Assembly: GCA_013314755.1 (NCBI GenBank)
Contig: JABUFA010000005.1
Span: forward strand, 79,688-143,687
Length of the DNA stretch: 64,000 bases
Reading direction: 5' to 3'
Source of the DNA: Chthonomonadia bacterium
Lineage (GTDB): Bacteria; Armatimonadota; HRBIN16
Shown one piece after another: positions 36,647 through 47,081 of this stretch. Position 1 is the first letter of the stretch. Each line of letters begins with the position of its first letter. The position numbers were made by a program, and so were the translations under genes. Below the pieces are notes generated by a model. The model did not search any database and had not been told where the DNA came from. It saw only the letters and a program-made list of their open reading frames with translations.

Positions 36647-37716
36647 TGCATTGTGAGGTGGTTCCAATGGAGAATGATATGGCGCAGCACGTTGCCGAAC
36701 GTATACGGAAGAGACTGAAAGTAATGGGATGGAGCTGCGGTCGTTCCGACGCGACAAAGGCTTTCCTAAGCGATGTGCAAATCCAACAGGTTCCGCTTCA
36801 GTGTCTATGTGGGCAGTCTGGTGATGACGTAGTGGTTGCCGACTATGACCGGTACGGTATTCCTCTTCGTACTGTACTCTGTCTGCACTGTGGCTTATTG
36901 CGTTCTGATCCCTATTATACTGAGGAGTCTTTGGCGATATTCTATGCGCAATACTACCGTAAGATTTATTCAGGGGCGGATACCCGGGCGATTGAGTACA
37001 TTTTCGAGAGCGAGTGGCGAAGGGGTGAGAGCATTTATAAACTCGTTAGGTCAGTAGGGTTCTCACCCAAAGTAGTTTATGATATTGGGTGTGGTGCAGG
37101 GGGGACGCTTGCTTACCTGTCAGCGCAGGGGTGTACTGTCTACGGATGCGACTTTGATGAAGACTATCTCGACAGAGCGCGGCAGGCTGGGGTTATTGCG
37201 CACAAAGGGGGCATTGACACGCTTGCTTCATACACCCCTGCCGATTTGATAATCCTACACCACGTGCTGGAGCACTTGAGGGACCCAATAGCGCTGCTAA
37301 AGGAAGCGCGGAAACTGCTTAGCTCCAACGGTGTCATTTATATCGCGCTACCAGGTGTGTTCAATATTGGAAAGCAGTATCCGTATCTTGGGTATTTTTT
37401 CCAAAACGCCCATGCGTGGCACTTCTGTCTGCAGACTCTAGACAGCATCGCGAGCAGAGCGGGATTGAGGCGTGTTTTTGGTGATGAGGTCATAGAGTCC
37501 CTTTACGTGCCCTCAGGAGAGATGCCTTTTGTCGCTACTGACCACGGGTTGCCGGCGAATATCCTGAACTATGTTTACAAAGTTGGTGAGGACACGAAAT
37601 GGAAGTGCCGACTTGCAGTGATGGACAGATGCATGCGTTACACATTCCGGCGCGTAGGTGGGGGGAGAGTTTACAGAATGTACAGATTTGCAAAACGGAT
37701 GGTGGTCAGGCGATGA
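36646..37716 (+). CDS. Class I SAM methyltransferase with N-terminal zinc-ribbon-like segment
   Basis: 356 aa. Residues ~40-85 contain CLCG and CLHCG, a likely zinc-binding pair. The Rossmann methyltransferase motif follows at VVYDIGCGAGGTLAYLSAQG, with HHVLEHLRDP as motif III. This type methylates sugars or lipid-linked intermediates in polysaccharide clusters, giving O-methyl modification or chain-end capping. ATG 36646 overlaps the stop of the GT-C gene (TAATG). Substrate unknown. Confidence 0.85.
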   Translation: MHCEVVPMENDMAQHVAERIRKRLKVMGWSCGRSDATKAFLSDVQIQQVPLQCLCGQSGDDVVVADYDRYGIPLRTVLCLHCGLLRSDPYYTEESLAIFYAQYYRKIYSGADTRAIEYIFESEWRRGESIYKLVRSVGFSPKVVYDIGCGAGGTLAYLSAQGCTVYGCDFDEDYLDRARQAGVIAHKGGIDTLASYTPADLIILHHVLEHLRDPIALLKEARKLLSSNGVIYIALPGVFNIGKQYPYLGYFFQNAHAWHFCLQTLDSIASRAGLRRVFGDEVIESLYVPSGEMPFVATDHGLPANILNYVYKVGEDTKWKCRLAVMDRCMRYTFRRVGGGRVYRMYRFAKRMVVRR

Positions 37717-38936
37717 GAGAGACAATACAAGCGGTGGCGATTATTCCTGCACGCGGTGGTTCGAAAGGGATTCCTCGCAAGAACCTGCAGGAGGTTGGAG
37801 GGATACCGCTTATCGGGCGTTCAGTGCTGGCGGCGCGTGGTGCAAGGCACGTGCAGGCGGTATATGTCTCGACTGATGATGCCGAGATTGCCTCTGTAGC
37901 ACAGGAATACGGGGCTCAGATTATCTGGCGCCCTGCGGAACTGGCAACCGATACCGCATCGTCCGAGTCGGCGCTACTGCACGCGCTGGAGATGCTTCGC
38001 GAGCACGGGTCTGAAGTGGAACTAATCGTATTTATACAATGCACCTCGCCGTTTGTTGAGCCGCAGGATATTGATGCTATGATAGAGAAGATGCAAGAGG
38101 AACAGGCTGACTGTATTTTTACGGTAACGCCATTCCACGGTTTTCTGTGGAAAAGCGACGCACAGTTAGGCGCTGTTGGGGTTAATCATGACCGTGCAGT
38201 GCGCCCCCGCCGACAGGAGAGGGCACCGCAATTTCTGGAGACAGGCGCGGTGTATGTGATGCGCACGGGGGGGTTCTTACGGACAAGGCATCGCTTTTTC
38301 GGCAGGGTGCTGATGTATGAAGTTCCCCCCGAGCGCAGTATAGAAATAGACGAGCCTGCCGATCTCTTTGTGGCGAACGCCATAGAGCAATGGTTCAAAG
38401 TACAGGCACGCAAGCGTGATCTGCCAGCCAGAATAGAAGCACTTGTGTTTGATTTCGACGGGGTATTCACCGATAACCGAGTAATCGTGTTGCAGGACGG
38501 GACAGAGGGAGTGGTATGCGACCGCGGGGATGGCTGGGGTATCGCGCAGCTGCGCCAGCAAGGGATCCCGATGGTGGTCATCTCAACCGAGACCAATCCA
38601 GTAGTAGAGGCGCGTTGTCGCAAGCTAGGCATCCCCTGTCTCATTGGAGTGAGGAATAAGCGATCTACCTTGCACGGATGGCTTCAGCAGAACGGTATTT
38701 CTGCCGAAAATGTAGTGTACGTGGGTAACGACGTCAATGACCTGGAGTGTATGCGGGAGGTGGGGTGTGCAGTTGCACCAGCGGACGCTCATCCCGAGGT
38801 TCGGCAAGTCGCACACATTATACTTGACTCGTGTGGCGGACGGGGAGCATTGCGAGAGCTAGCAGAGCTGATAATTGAGTCGAACAGGGTTTCTGAGGGA
38901 AAAGGGCAAAGAAGTCAAGAGCAAGAGGAGGTATAA
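37713..38936 (+). CDS. CMP-acylneuraminate synthetase fused to KdsC-like phosphatase
   Basis: 407 aa. The N-terminal ~230 residues are a CMP-sugar synthetase (IIPARGGSKGIPRKN, FIQCTSPFVEPQD, IDEPADL). The C-terminal ~160 residues form a KdsC-type HAD phosphatase with all four motifs: DFDGVFTD (D247, D249), VVISTET, NKRSTL (Lys) and GNDVND. The fusion mirrors the eukaryotic CMAS layout and predicts activation of a nonulosonic acid made through a 9-phosphate, so the second domain could dephosphorylate it. ATG 37713 overlaps the methyltransferase stop. Which sugar is made (Neu5Ac, KDN, legionaminic or other) cannot be told. Confidence 0.88.
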   Translation: MRETIQAVAIIPARGGSKGIPRKNLQEVGGIPLIGRSVLAARGARHVQAVYVSTDDAEIASVAQEYGAQIIWRPAELATDTASSESALLHALEMLREHGSEVELIVFIQCTSPFVEPQDIDAMIEKMQEEQADCIFTVTPFHGFLWKSDAQLGAVGVNHDRAVRPRRQERAPQFLETGAVYVMRTGGFLRTRHRFFGRVLMYEVPPERSIEIDEPADLFVANAIEQWFKVQARKRDLPARIEALVFDFDGVFTDNRVIVLQDGTEGVVCDRGDGWGIAQLRQQGIPMVVISTETNPVVEARCRKLGIPCLIGVRNKRSTLHGWLQQNGISAENVVYVGNDVNDLECMREVGCAVAPADAHPEVRQVAHIILDSCGGRGALRELAELIIESNRVSEGKGQRSQEQEEV

Positions 38937-38940
38937 GAAG

Positions 38941-39822
38941 ATGGCGCGCACTATTCGTATCGGGGATAGGCTGGTTGGCGACGGACAGCCCGTGTATATC
39001 ATTGCGGAAATCGGCATCAATCACAACGGCGACGTCGAGATAGCGAAGCGACTTATCGACGCTGCGAAGCTGGCAGGTTGTGATGCGGTCAAGTTCCAGA
39101 AGCGCACTCCAGAGCTGTGCGTTCCGCCTGAACAACGCAACATCCCTCGCGAAACGCCCTGGGGGTTGATAACCTACATGGAGTACCGTTACAAAGTGGA
39201 GTTCGGTTACGAGCAGTATGCGGAGATAGACCGCTACTGCAAACAGCAGGGGATTGCCTGGTTTGCGTCGTGCTGGGACATACCGTCGGTAGACTTTATC
39301 GAGCAGTTTAATCCTCCCTGTTACAAAGTGGCATCGGCGTTGTTGACGGATGATGCTTTGCTCAAGCGTATCAACGACACAGGCAAACCCGTTCTGTTAT
39401 CAACAGGCATGTCCACAATGGAAGAGATACGACATGCTGTGTCGTTAATTGACCCTGACCACCTCATCATCATGCACAGTACCAGTACCTACCCCTGTCC
39501 GCCTGCGGAGCTGAACCTGCGGGTGATTCAGACCCTGTCCCGCGAGTTTGGATTGCTGGTCGGCTACTCAGGGCATGAGGTAGGATTGCAGACCACCTAT
39601 GCCGCTGTGGTGCTGGGTGCGTGTGTCGTAGAGAGGCATATCACCCTAGACCGCGCCATGTGGGGTACGGATCAGGCAGCGTCGGTGGAGCCTGGTGGGT
39701 TCATGCGCCTGGTCAGAGACATTCGGGTTATCGAGCAGGCTCTCGGCGATGGCGTGAAGCGAGTGTACGAAAGCGAGATGGCAGCACGCGCTAAACTGCG
39801 TCGCGTGCCTTCGGCGGAGTAG
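38941..39822 (+). CDS. neuB: N-acetylneuraminate synthase-like protein lacking the SAF domain
   Basis: 293 aa, a NeuB TIM barrel: IAEIGINHNGDVEIAKRLID, CDAVKFQKR, KVASALLTDD, LSTGMSTMEEI, YPCPPAELNLRV, GYSGHEVGL and ERHITLDRAM. It condenses a mannosamine-type sugar (or its 6-phosphate) with phosphoenolpyruvate. The usual ~60-residue C-terminal SAF (antifreeze-like) domain is absent, as the chain ends just after the barrel. Start ATG 38941 has GAGGAGG upstream. Four bases separate it from the synthetase fusion, and four from the next gene. NeuC (epimerase) is not in the window. Confidence 0.9.
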   Translation: MARTIRIGDRLVGDGQPVYIIAEIGINHNGDVEIAKRLIDAAKLAGCDAVKFQKRTPELCVPPEQRNIPRETPWGLITYMEYRYKVEFGYEQYAEIDRYCKQQGIAWFASCWDIPSVDFIEQFNPPCYKVASALLTDDALLKRINDTGKPVLLSTGMSTMEEIRHAVSLIDPDHLIIMHSTSTYPCPPAELNLRVIQTLSREFGLLVGYSGHEVGLQTTYAAVVLGACVVERHITLDRAMWGTDQAASVEPGGFMRLVRDIRVIEQALGDGVKRVYESEMAARAKLRRVPSAE

Positions 39823-39826
39823 CACA

Positions 39827-41278
39827 ATGGTTTCGCAAATGACGTTCCCATCCACCATTGTTTACGGAAACGATGCTGTTGCCTGGCGTACCGAGCAGGC
39901 ACGCACGCGGATATGGTCATCTCCAGCGCGCGAGATGCTGGTGCAGTATCTGGATGCAGTGCGTGTCTGTTATCAAACGAAAGGCAACTGGAAGCAAGTT
40001 CCATATCGCTACTATCTACAGGTGCAATCAAACTTCCAGCAAAGATGGTGGAATCAGAGTCGTCCTGATATGCAGAAGGTACACGCAGACTGGCTGGTCT
40101 ACGGTGGCTGTGAACGACAGACGGAGATGCGGATGATGCATCGATTGGTCTCCGCGATGCTGGAAAGGGGCGCCTGCCTCGCTTACCTTGTGCGCTTCGG
40201 TAGTTCAGAGCACGAGTCTCTTCGTCCACTGGCAGAGCAGTATCCCGTGCAGATGAAGTTGGTAGACCTGTATCATGGGTTAGGCGCGGACCGGCGACGC
40301 CTTTCTGCCGCTGCCGTGCAACAGGCATGGCAGCATTTCTGTGTGGTAAACGACCTGATAGGCAAAGAGCTAAGAATATCTGAGCGAACGTTTTCGTTCT
40401 TCCTCGGAGCGATGGCGCGCAGGATGCTGTGGGAGAGGCTGAAACCTTTCCTATCATATGATCGTTTACTGGTGCGCAACCATTTCGGCTCACTGGACTC
40501 GGTTATTGCACTGGATGCTTTGCTGGCAGGCAAGCCTGTTGTGACGTTACAGCACGGTGTGATTTCGTCTTCGGGGTTTTTCCCAGTACTTGCAACCACA
40601 GTTTTGACCTTTGGACGGAGTTCGGCAGATTTCTTGAAGCGGGAAGACGAACGTTTTGCCAGATGGTGCAATACCTCGGTTTACGCCAGAAGCTACATAC
40701 CCGTCGGGTCGTTGTTTGACGAAATCCACAGTGTACCAGAAGGGTTTCACTACCGCACGATTTTGCTGATTGACCAGTATAACCCTGGAGCAAGTGCCTT
40801 TTACGGACTGGAAGAGGCTTTCCGTCGCCTACCAGAGGTGGTGCTCGAAGTCGCACGGCGGGTTGCGGGAGCGCGTATTACACTTCGGTTGCACCCCTCA
40901 CAGAAGCAGCTACCAGGATGGGTGAAAGACGCATCAGAAGACATTATTATTTCACAAGGTAGGCCTTTACGTGAAGACCTGGCGTGTTCTACGCTGGCGG
41001 TAGGTCTCTTCAGCGGGGCACTTACCATTGCTGCAGCGTCAGGTGTGCCTACCTTTTTCCTGTGGGAGCCGGGATGGTTCTACACGCCGGACCTGTCATG
41101 CTTTGCGAATGGCAACTTTGTCTCTGCCGAGGAGTTTGTGGAGCGAGCAGTAGCTTGCCTGACCTCTCGGGATGCCTATCAACAGGAAAGGCGGCTTGCT
41201 ATGCATAATGCGGAAGGGTATTACGCCGGAGGCAGACAGACGGACTTTGAACTGGTTGTGGACGAAATAAACCGCTAG
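39827..41278 (+). CDS. Unrecognised GT-B-like protein, candidate nonulosonate transferase
   Basis: 483 aa, no signal peptide. The family is not recognised with confidence. The C-terminal half looks GT-B: PVVTLQHGVISS (H243), RTILLIDQYNPG, ITLRLHPSQ (H356-P357, like the HP motif of CDP-glycerol- and sialyl-type transferases), VGLFSGALTIAAASGVPTFF. The N-terminal half lacks known signatures. It lies between neuB and a secreted protein gene and has ATG 39827 four bases after neuB, so it probably transfers the sugar activated by the upstream fusion. That assignment is inference from context. Confidence 0.6.
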   Translation: MVSQMTFPSTIVYGNDAVAWRTEQARTRIWSSPAREMLVQYLDAVRVCYQTKGNWKQVPYRYYLQVQSNFQQRWWNQSRPDMQKVHADWLVYGGCERQTEMRMMHRLVSAMLERGACLAYLVRFGSSEHESLRPLAEQYPVQMKLVDLYHGLGADRRRLSAAAVQQAWQHFCVVNDLIGKELRISERTFSFFLGAMARRMLWERLKPFLSYDRLLVRNHFGSLDSVIALDALLAGKPVVTLQHGVISSSGFFPVLATTVLTFGRSSADFLKREDERFARWCNTSVYARSYIPVGSLFDEIHSVPEGFHYRTILLIDQYNPGASAFYGLEEAFRRLPEVVLEVARRVAGARITLRLHPSQKQLPGWVKDASEDIIISQGRPLREDLACSTLAVGLFSGALTIAAASGVPTFFLWEPGWFYTPDLSCFANGNFVSAEEFVERAVACLTSRDAYQQERRLAMHNAEGYYAGGRQTDFELVVDEINR

Positions 41279-41346
41279 AGATACCGATGCCAATTGGACA
41301 ATGGCGATGGAAAAATGTCTATGAGATCCTGCGGAGGTGCAGCCGA

Positions 41347-44082
41347 ATGCTTCGAAACGTGATGGCATGCACAACATTGATATGTTTGTCATCAATGAAC
41401 GTTCTTGCTCAGTCACTCGAACCTCAAGTAATCTGGGCAATGCCCAAATCTGCGCGTATCAAGTGTGTCACCCAGCAACCGGGCAGGATGACGGTAGAGT
41501 ACGGTACTACCCCGGCGCTGGGCAACACATCGACGCCCGAGATGCGCGACTGGCCCGACAGAGATGTTACCCGCCACTATGTGAACATCACAGGACTGCA
41601 GCCCAACACGCAATACTATTACAGGGTGCGTGTTGACCTGCAGGACGGAGGGCAGCTGGTCAGCGATGTTCGTACGTTTCGCACCTTCCGGGCGTTTTCG
41701 CACATCTTGCCCACCGTGCGCTATTCGTCATATATCATTGGGAGCGATTGGTCCAGTAACGATACGAACGCGCCATACCATGAATGGAACGCTGAGCACT
41801 ACGACCTGAACATTGCCTACGCTTTCGAGAACGCCGCTGAGGTCAAGCGGTATAATCCCGACGCGGTAATGATACGTTACGATAATATCACGAACAGCTA
41901 CGCTGGGGCTTGGCGTGAACAGAACATGCACTGGATGCGATGGGCTGAACAGCAGGGCATAAGCTACGAACATGTTGCTCTGCATTATGCAGTAGATACG
42001 GAAGTTCAGACTAGTACTCCCATAAATGACAGGGGTTACCTAAGTGCATGGGTTCTCACGTATAAGGTTGAGAGGTTCGACCATGCAGGCAAACGCTTCC
42101 CTGATGGTATTGGGAAATGGGTAGCATTCGGTTTGGCTTTGCGGTTTGATATTCTGTATTTGGATTTCAGCAGCTATGCCTCAGGAGGATACGATGGGGT
42201 GTGGGAATACTGCAATGGTATAGACGCTCAGGGGAACCCAATCAGTTGGGCGCCCTTGACCATTGTAGAGGACACAACGATGGAGAACGGACAGCGGTTC
42301 GCACGTAACGGATACATACGTTTTGTACCGCCAAAGGAAAGAACGGAATGGGTTCGTGCTTACATCGGCTATACTTCACCGCCTCCCCCTCTTGAGAGAT
42401 GGTTTTATATTCGCTTCCGCGTAACGCAAACAGGCACCTCAAGTCCGGTGGTTACTAGTTTCCAGAACGAAGACTTTGTCAAAACTGGTAGCGCCAGTGA
42501 CCGCCAGATTATTCCCGGTTGGGATAGCTCGTGGGAAGACAATCCAAACAATAACGGTGACCCCGAGTACAATCCTAATCCCCCCTCTGCTGGCGGACCA
42601 GGTGTGGCAAAATCTGCTAGGTTCAAGTGGTGGAGCAGAGTTTGGTATTACAGACCAGATCTGCAGCGATTTATGACAAATGTGTTTGACCCGTACTATC
42701 AACAGTGGCTCACCCAAGCATGGTTTGACTACATTTTCCAAACATATCCAGCGTTGGACGGTTGGTACTGCGATAACTATACTTTGGAGACCAAGCCTCT
42801 TACACCTGTGTCACCGTCGACCTCTCGCTTGGTAGAACTTGATCCGTACGACACTTATGCTTATGCTCTTGGCATGGGAGAGTTGATGGAGAAGTGCAGT
42901 ATCAGTCTGACGGAAAGAGGGAAAATCTCAGTAGCGAACAATTTCGTTGGTCTTTCTCCCGCCGATGACTGGAGCAATCCGCGGATTAATGCCCAGCCTG
43001 ACCGTCTGTGGATGTACTTTGCACCAGCCATTGCGAATCGCGAAATAACAATGCAGCTTGCGCAGTATTACGGAGGACACGCTCGTTACAGCACGCTTAA
43101 CACTCTGTTTGCGGAGATGGCTTATCGTGTAAGCCGTGGAAACTACCATGTGCCTATGTATGCCTACACACAGGCTGTGAAATCTGACAAAAACACGCAG
43201 GACTGGTGGTATCGCGAGAAGATGTTTGCGTTGGCAGCTTACCTGCTGGTCAAAGATGTGGAAGACGAGTATCTCTATCTGAACGCATGGCATCAAAACT
43301 TTTTCTACGGCGAGTTTCTGACCGACCCATCAAGCTCCTTAAACAGGTACTATATACCAGGTATCCCCAAACAAAAGGCATATTATATTGACGCAGCCAC
43401 CTATGATTTCGGTAGACCTGTGACAACGGTGGGTGCATCTTACACCCAGTGGGTGGCATACCCTAATTCATGGATGCCAGGGATTATTCCGGGCTTGTTT
43501 GTTATTTATTATACAGACCAGGCGCCAGCTTATGATAGCAACGGTAATTTCCTTGGAAATACCTCCAAAACATGGTATTTTGCCAGAAGGTACACCAACG
43601 CGCTGGTGGTGCTGAGAACTGGCGATAGCCGAAACGTGCTGGATGAACGAAGCATGAATGAACACACGGCGTTCGACCTTGGGGGGAACTATCGTCGGCT
43701 GCAGGCAGATGGTTCGCTGGACCCTACCCCGATAAACCGTTTGAACCTGAGGGTTCAGGAGGCGGCGATACTTATCCCGACCGACCAGCCCCCTCCGGCG
43801 AACCCCGACGTGCGCATTACCGTCTCTTCCGACAAAACTAATCCACGTCCTCTCGACGTCGTCACGGTGACCATTACCGCATTAAACAGTGGATCATCTG
43901 ATGCCATTAATGTCCGTATCCGCCATGACATTCCCGCGTCGGCGACCTATGTGCTGGGCAGTCTTAGAATTAATGGAGTGGTACAGCCTGACCCTTCCGA
44001 CAGAACAAAGATTGACGTAACGATACCTTCTATTCCTGCAGGTGGGCAGGCTACAGTAGTATTTCAGATGGTGATACGGTGA
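41347..44082 (+). CDS. Large secreted protein: fibronectin III-like start, unknown core, DUF11-like end
   Basis: 911 aa. ATG 41347 follows GGAGGTG, giving the signal peptide MLRNVMACTTLICLSSMNVLAQ. Residues ~25-110 resemble a fibronectin III module (VTQQPGRMTVEYGTT, VNITGLQPNTQYYYRVRV). The ~600-residue core is rich in Trp, Tyr and Asn and has stretches like DGWYCDNYTLE that recall glycosidase-type barrels, but no family was recognised. The last ~90 residues (NPDVRITVSSDKTNPRPLDV onward) are a DUF11-like cell-surface module. No exosortase signal or C-terminal helix ends it. It may modify the polysaccharide outside the cell. Confidence 0.75.
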   Translation: MLRNVMACTTLICLSSMNVLAQSLEPQVIWAMPKSARIKCVTQQPGRMTVEYGTTPALGNTSTPEMRDWPDRDVTRHYVNITGLQPNTQYYYRVRVDLQDGGQLVSDVRTFRTFRAFSHILPTVRYSSYIIGSDWSSNDTNAPYHEWNAEHYDLNIAYAFENAAEVKRYNPDAVMIRYDNITNSYAGAWREQNMHWMRWAEQQGISYEHVALHYAVDTEVQTSTPINDRGYLSAWVLTYKVERFDHAGKRFPDGIGKWVAFGLALRFDILYLDFSSYASGGYDGVWEYCNGIDAQGNPISWAPLTIVEDTTMENGQRFARNGYIRFVPPKERTEWVRAYIGYTSPPPPLERWFYIRFRVTQTGTSSPVVTSFQNEDFVKTGSASDRQIIPGWDSSWEDNPNNNGDPEYNPNPPSAGGPGVAKSARFKWWSRVWYYRPDLQRFMTNVFDPYYQQWLTQAWFDYIFQTYPALDGWYCDNYTLETKPLTPVSPSTSRLVELDPYDTYAYALGMGELMEKCSISLTERGKISVANNFVGLSPADDWSNPRINAQPDRLWMYFAPAIANREITMQLAQYYGGHARYSTLNTLFAEMAYRVSRGNYHVPMYAYTQAVKSDKNTQDWWYREKMFALAAYLLVKDVEDEYLYLNAWHQNFFYGEFLTDPSSSLNRYYIPGIPKQKAYYIDAATYDFGRPVTTVGASYTQWVAYPNSWMPGIIPGLFVIYYTDQAPAYDSNGNFLGNTSKTWYFARRYTNALVVLRTGDSRNVLDERSMNEHTAFDLGGNYRRLQADGSLDPTPINRLNLRVQEAAILIPTDQPPPANPDVRITVSSDKTNPRPLDVVTVTITALNSGSSDAINVRIRHDIPASATYVLGSLRINGVVQPDPSDRTKIDVTIPSIPAGGQATVVFQMVIR

Positions 44083-44084
44083 GC

Positions 44085-45191
44085 ATGAAAAGCTTTCGTA
44101 TCTTACAAACTCTGGCTGGGCTTCATCTTGGAGGAGCAGAGCAGCTGGTCGCTTCGCTGTCGGCGTGGCTGCAGTCGCGAGGACACGAAGTTGTGGTGGC
44201 AAACCTTACCGCTGAACGCGCGATGATGTACGCTTTTGAACGGGAGAACATCCGCGTTGTGCAAGCAGAGGACAGAAGATTGTTATCACGCTGGTACCCG
44301 TGCCGGCTCGCGAAGCTAATCCACCAGTTCCGTCCCGATGTCGTACACTGTCATAACACTGCGTGGCTCAAAACGGCGTCCGCTTGCTGGTGGACAGGGA
44401 CTCCCTGTGTATTCACGTTGCATAACTACCACGATCGGTGGTTGCAACAACACGCCAGACGCTTGCGTTCCGCTGCTCGGTTGACAAGCTTCTGTGTGGG
44501 GGTGGCTCCGGGGATCGAGCAACTGTTTACGCAAATACTAGGTGTTCCCGCCGAACGCACAGCGTATATCCGTAATGGTATTGCCGACGTGTATATGTCT
44601 AACCCGCCGGCGCCTGACTGGGGAATGCCTATTCCTAAGAATGCTGTCGTTGTTGCAATGGTAGCACGCTTTGATGGACATCAAAAAGATCAATCTACTC
44701 TGGTGAGAGCAGTACAAATGGCACGTCAGAGCGTTCCTAATCTGCACCTGGTGCTGATTGGCGACGGTCCACACCGCCCTGCTGTCGAAGTTCTCGTAGA
44801 TGATTTGAATGCGAGAGGCTATGTGCACTTTCTGGGAATGCGTGGTGATGTGCATGTTCTATTGCATCATGTAGATCTATTTGTGCTTAGTTCCAAGATA
44901 GAAGGTGAATCGCTGGCGATTCTGGAGGCGATGTCTGCTCAACGACCTATCATTGCAACCGCGGTAGGGGGCACGCCAAGCTTGCTGGCAAACGGAGAGT
45001 GTGGAGTGCTAGTGCCGCCAGGTGATGCGCAGGCGATGGCGCAGGCAATTGTGGATCTTTTGCAGAATAGGGAAAAGGCTCAGCAGCTGGCGGCTTTTGC
45101 CAGACAGAGGTTTTTGCGCGAGTATACGATAGACAGGATGGCGGAACGGTATCTGGAACTGTATGTGAAGGCGATTGCGAGCAGGAGGTGA
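44085..45191 (+). CDS. Family 4 glycosyltransferase
   Basis: 368 aa, GT-B fold. The N-terminal GGAEQLV is the acceptor-side loop, and the C-terminal domain has [11 protein letters not shown] (E-x7-E) and [20 protein letters not shown]. It adds a hexose to the growing unit. The start could be ATG 44085, or GTG 44079 which overlaps the previous stop (GTGA). The end GGAGGTGA doubles as the ribosome site of the next gene. Confidence 0.9.
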   Translation: MKSFRILQTLAGLHLGGAEQLVASLSAWLQSRGHEVVVANLTAERAMMYAFERENIRVVQAEDRRLLSRWYPCRLAKLIHQFRPDVVHCHNTAWLKTASACWWTGTPCVFTLHNYHDRWLQQHARRLRSAARLTSFCVGVAPGIEQLFTQILGVPAERTAYIRNGIADVYMSNPPAPDWGMPIPKNAVVVAMVARFDGHQKDQSTLVRAVQMARQSVPNLHLVLIGDGPHRPAVEVLVDDLNARGYVHFLGMRGDVHVLLHHVDLFVLSSKIEGESLAILEAMSAQRPIIATAVGGTPSLLANGECGVLVPPGDAQAMAQAIVDLLQNREKAQQLAAFARQRFLREYTIDRMAERYLELYVKAIASRR

Positions 45192-45201
45192 TTCTGTCAA
45201 A

Positions 45202-45924
45202 TTGCGTACAATCATCATGAAAATTCGTCGCCAGGACGCGCCTTGGGCTGCGTGGGTGTACCGTAGCGTTAAAGCGTGGCAACGTTTCAGCGTGCCATGT
45301 ATCAAACCATTACATGGTGTGCTCTACCTTCTATATCGCGTGTTTCTGTCTACTTACTACTGGCTACGTCATGCCTTATGGGATGTGCCTTTGTTTGCTT
45401 CTCAATGCGCTCGAGTGGGGAAGGGATTGCGACTGATAAGAGGTATTCCGCGCCTATTAGGATACGCGCGTATCGAGTTAGGAGACTATGTGGTGCTTCA
45501 TGGCTCTTCTGAGATATGTGGTGCAAAGGTTTTTGATGATCCGGTGCTCATCATTGGCAGCCACTCCCACCTAGGAAACAATCTTCTCATCATGGTGGCG
45601 AAACGAGTGCAAATCGGAAACCATTGTCTGATTGCCAATGATGTTACCATAGCTGATAATGATGGACATCCCATAGACCCCGAGAAACGCCTCCGCGATC
45701 TGCCTCCAGAACCACAGGCTTGTAAGCCGGTAATTATTGGAGACAATGTGTGGATTGGTAAAGGTAGCATTATCTTAAAGGGGGTAACCATCGGTGAGGG
45801 TGCAGTAGTGGCGGCAGGCAGTGTTGTTACCAAGGATGTGCCAGCATATACTCTGGTTGCAGGTAATCCCGCTCGAGTGATTAAAAGCCTGGGTTCCAAA
45901 GGAGAGATGCCCTATGAGCGATAA
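45202..45924 (+). CDS. Hexapeptide-repeat acyltransferase (LbH, sugar O-acetyltransferase-like)
   Basis: 240 aa. The N-terminal ~60 residues have a helical, partly hydrophobic segment ([19 protein letters not shown]). A left-handed beta-helix follows, with [40 protein letters not shown] and [20 protein letters not shown], where His in NDGHP is the usual catalytic base. It acetylates a sugar hydroxyl on a repeat unit. TTG 45202 is spaced well from GGAGGTGA. ATG 45217 is an alternative without a ribosome site. Confidence 0.85.
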   Translation: MRTIIMKIRRQDAPWAAWVYRSVKAWQRFSVPCIKPLHGVLYLLYRVFLSTYYWLRHALWDVPLFASQCARVGKGLRLIRGIPRLLGYARIELGDYVVLHGSSEICGAKVFDDPVLIIGSHSHLGNNLLIMVAKRVQIGNHCLIANDVTIADNDGHPIDPEKRLRDLPPEPQACKPVIIGDNVWIGKGSIILKGVTIGEGAVVAAGSVVTKDVPAYTLVAGNPARVIKSLGSKGEMPYER

Positions 45925-47071
45925 ATATTCTCTCCTTTTCATACAGCCTGGAGTATCTTGGAAATCTGTACCGAGTATTGAGCGGATGGGTTTGCAATTA
46001 ACCCGAGAACTAAAAGTGCGCGGCTACAAGATTACATGGGCCCCCATCTTGACCAAGTGGATAGAGAATGAAGACAGCATTTCACTCATCCGCCTTGCGC
46101 GACAGGAGGGATTTGAAGTTAATCCACTGATTTTGCCTCGCAAGTACGATATCCGTCATTCTGTCCTCACCTTTCACGAATACCTTGGTCGTCTAAAGTG
46201 CGACGTGGTGTGTGCAACAGGCTATAAGGCCGGCATTATAACTGCTTTTACACCGCATAAAGCAACTATTGAAGTTTTGCGCGGCTGGACAGGGCATACG
46301 CTTCAAGTGCGTTTCTATGAGTTTCTGGACAAGCTTTTTCTGCGTAAGCACGACCTTGTTGTTGCCGTGTCTCCAACTCAACGGGAAATCGCTATTCGGT
46401 ATGGGGTTGCACCCGAAAGAGCATGGTGGATACCTAATGCTCTTGATATAGAACGCTTACCTCCAGCAATAGCAAGTGCCGATTGGTCTGAACAGATTGG
46501 GTTGAAGTCCGACAGCGTTTTGATTGGAGGCGTGGGGAGGCTAAGCAAGGAAAAGGGTTTTGATTTTCTTCTAAGGGCTTTCGTAGACGTTCACCGCGCC
46601 CATCCTGATACGGTCTTGGTGATAGCCGGAGATGGAATTGAACGCGAACGGCTGAGACGGCTAGCAAAGAGGCTGGACATGGAACTGCATGCTCGCTTTT
46701 TGGGGGAGATACCCAACGGAGCACAATTGATATCTGGGCTAAATTTGCTCGTTCTACCTTCGCTGAGCGAAGGGATGCCTAATGTCGTTTTGGAAGCCTT
46801 TGCTTACAAAACGCCAGTGGTAGCGACCGCAGTGGGAGGAGTACCAGAGCTGGTAAAGGATGGCGAGACCGGGTGGCTTGTTCCTCCGCGCAATCCGCAC
46901 GCGCTGGCGCAGGCGATTCGTGACGCTCTGTCGAACCCTGAAGAGGCTCGCCGCCGCGCCGAAAATGCTTATAGACATCTTTTAGCGAACTTCACTGTGG
47001 AGAAGCAGGTGGATAAATGGGAACAGGCGCTGCAGACGGCGGTAGAGAACTGGCGTATCAAACGGAGGTAA
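45914..47071 (+). CDS. Family 4 glycosyltransferase
   Basis: 385 aa, GT-B. The nucleotide-binding half holds [32 protein letters not shown] (E-x7-E) and [20 protein letters not shown]. It overlaps the acyltransferase stop by 11 nt. Donor and acceptor are unknown. The codon usage is slightly more A/T-rich in the first half than in the surrounding genes, compatible with a different origin. Confidence 0.9.
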   Translation: MSDKYSLLFIQPGVSWKSVPSIERMGLQLTRELKVRGYKITWAPILTKWIENEDSISLIRLARQEGFEVNPLILPRKYDIRHSVLTFHEYLGRLKCDVVCATGYKAGIITAFTPHKATIEVLRGWTGHTLQVRFYEFLDKLFLRKHDLVVAVSPTQREIAIRYGVAPERAWWIPNALDIERLPPAIASADWSEQIGLKSDSVLIGGVGRLSKEKGFDFLLRAFVDVHRAHPDTVLVIAGDGIERERLRRLAKRLDMELHARFLGEIPNGAQLISGLNLLVLPSLSEGMPNVVLEAFAYKTPVVATAVGGVPELVKDGETGWLVPPRNPHALAQAIRDALSNPEEARRRAENAYRHLLANFTVEKQVDKWEQALQTAVENWRIKRR

Positions 47072-47081
47072 AGAGACCGAG

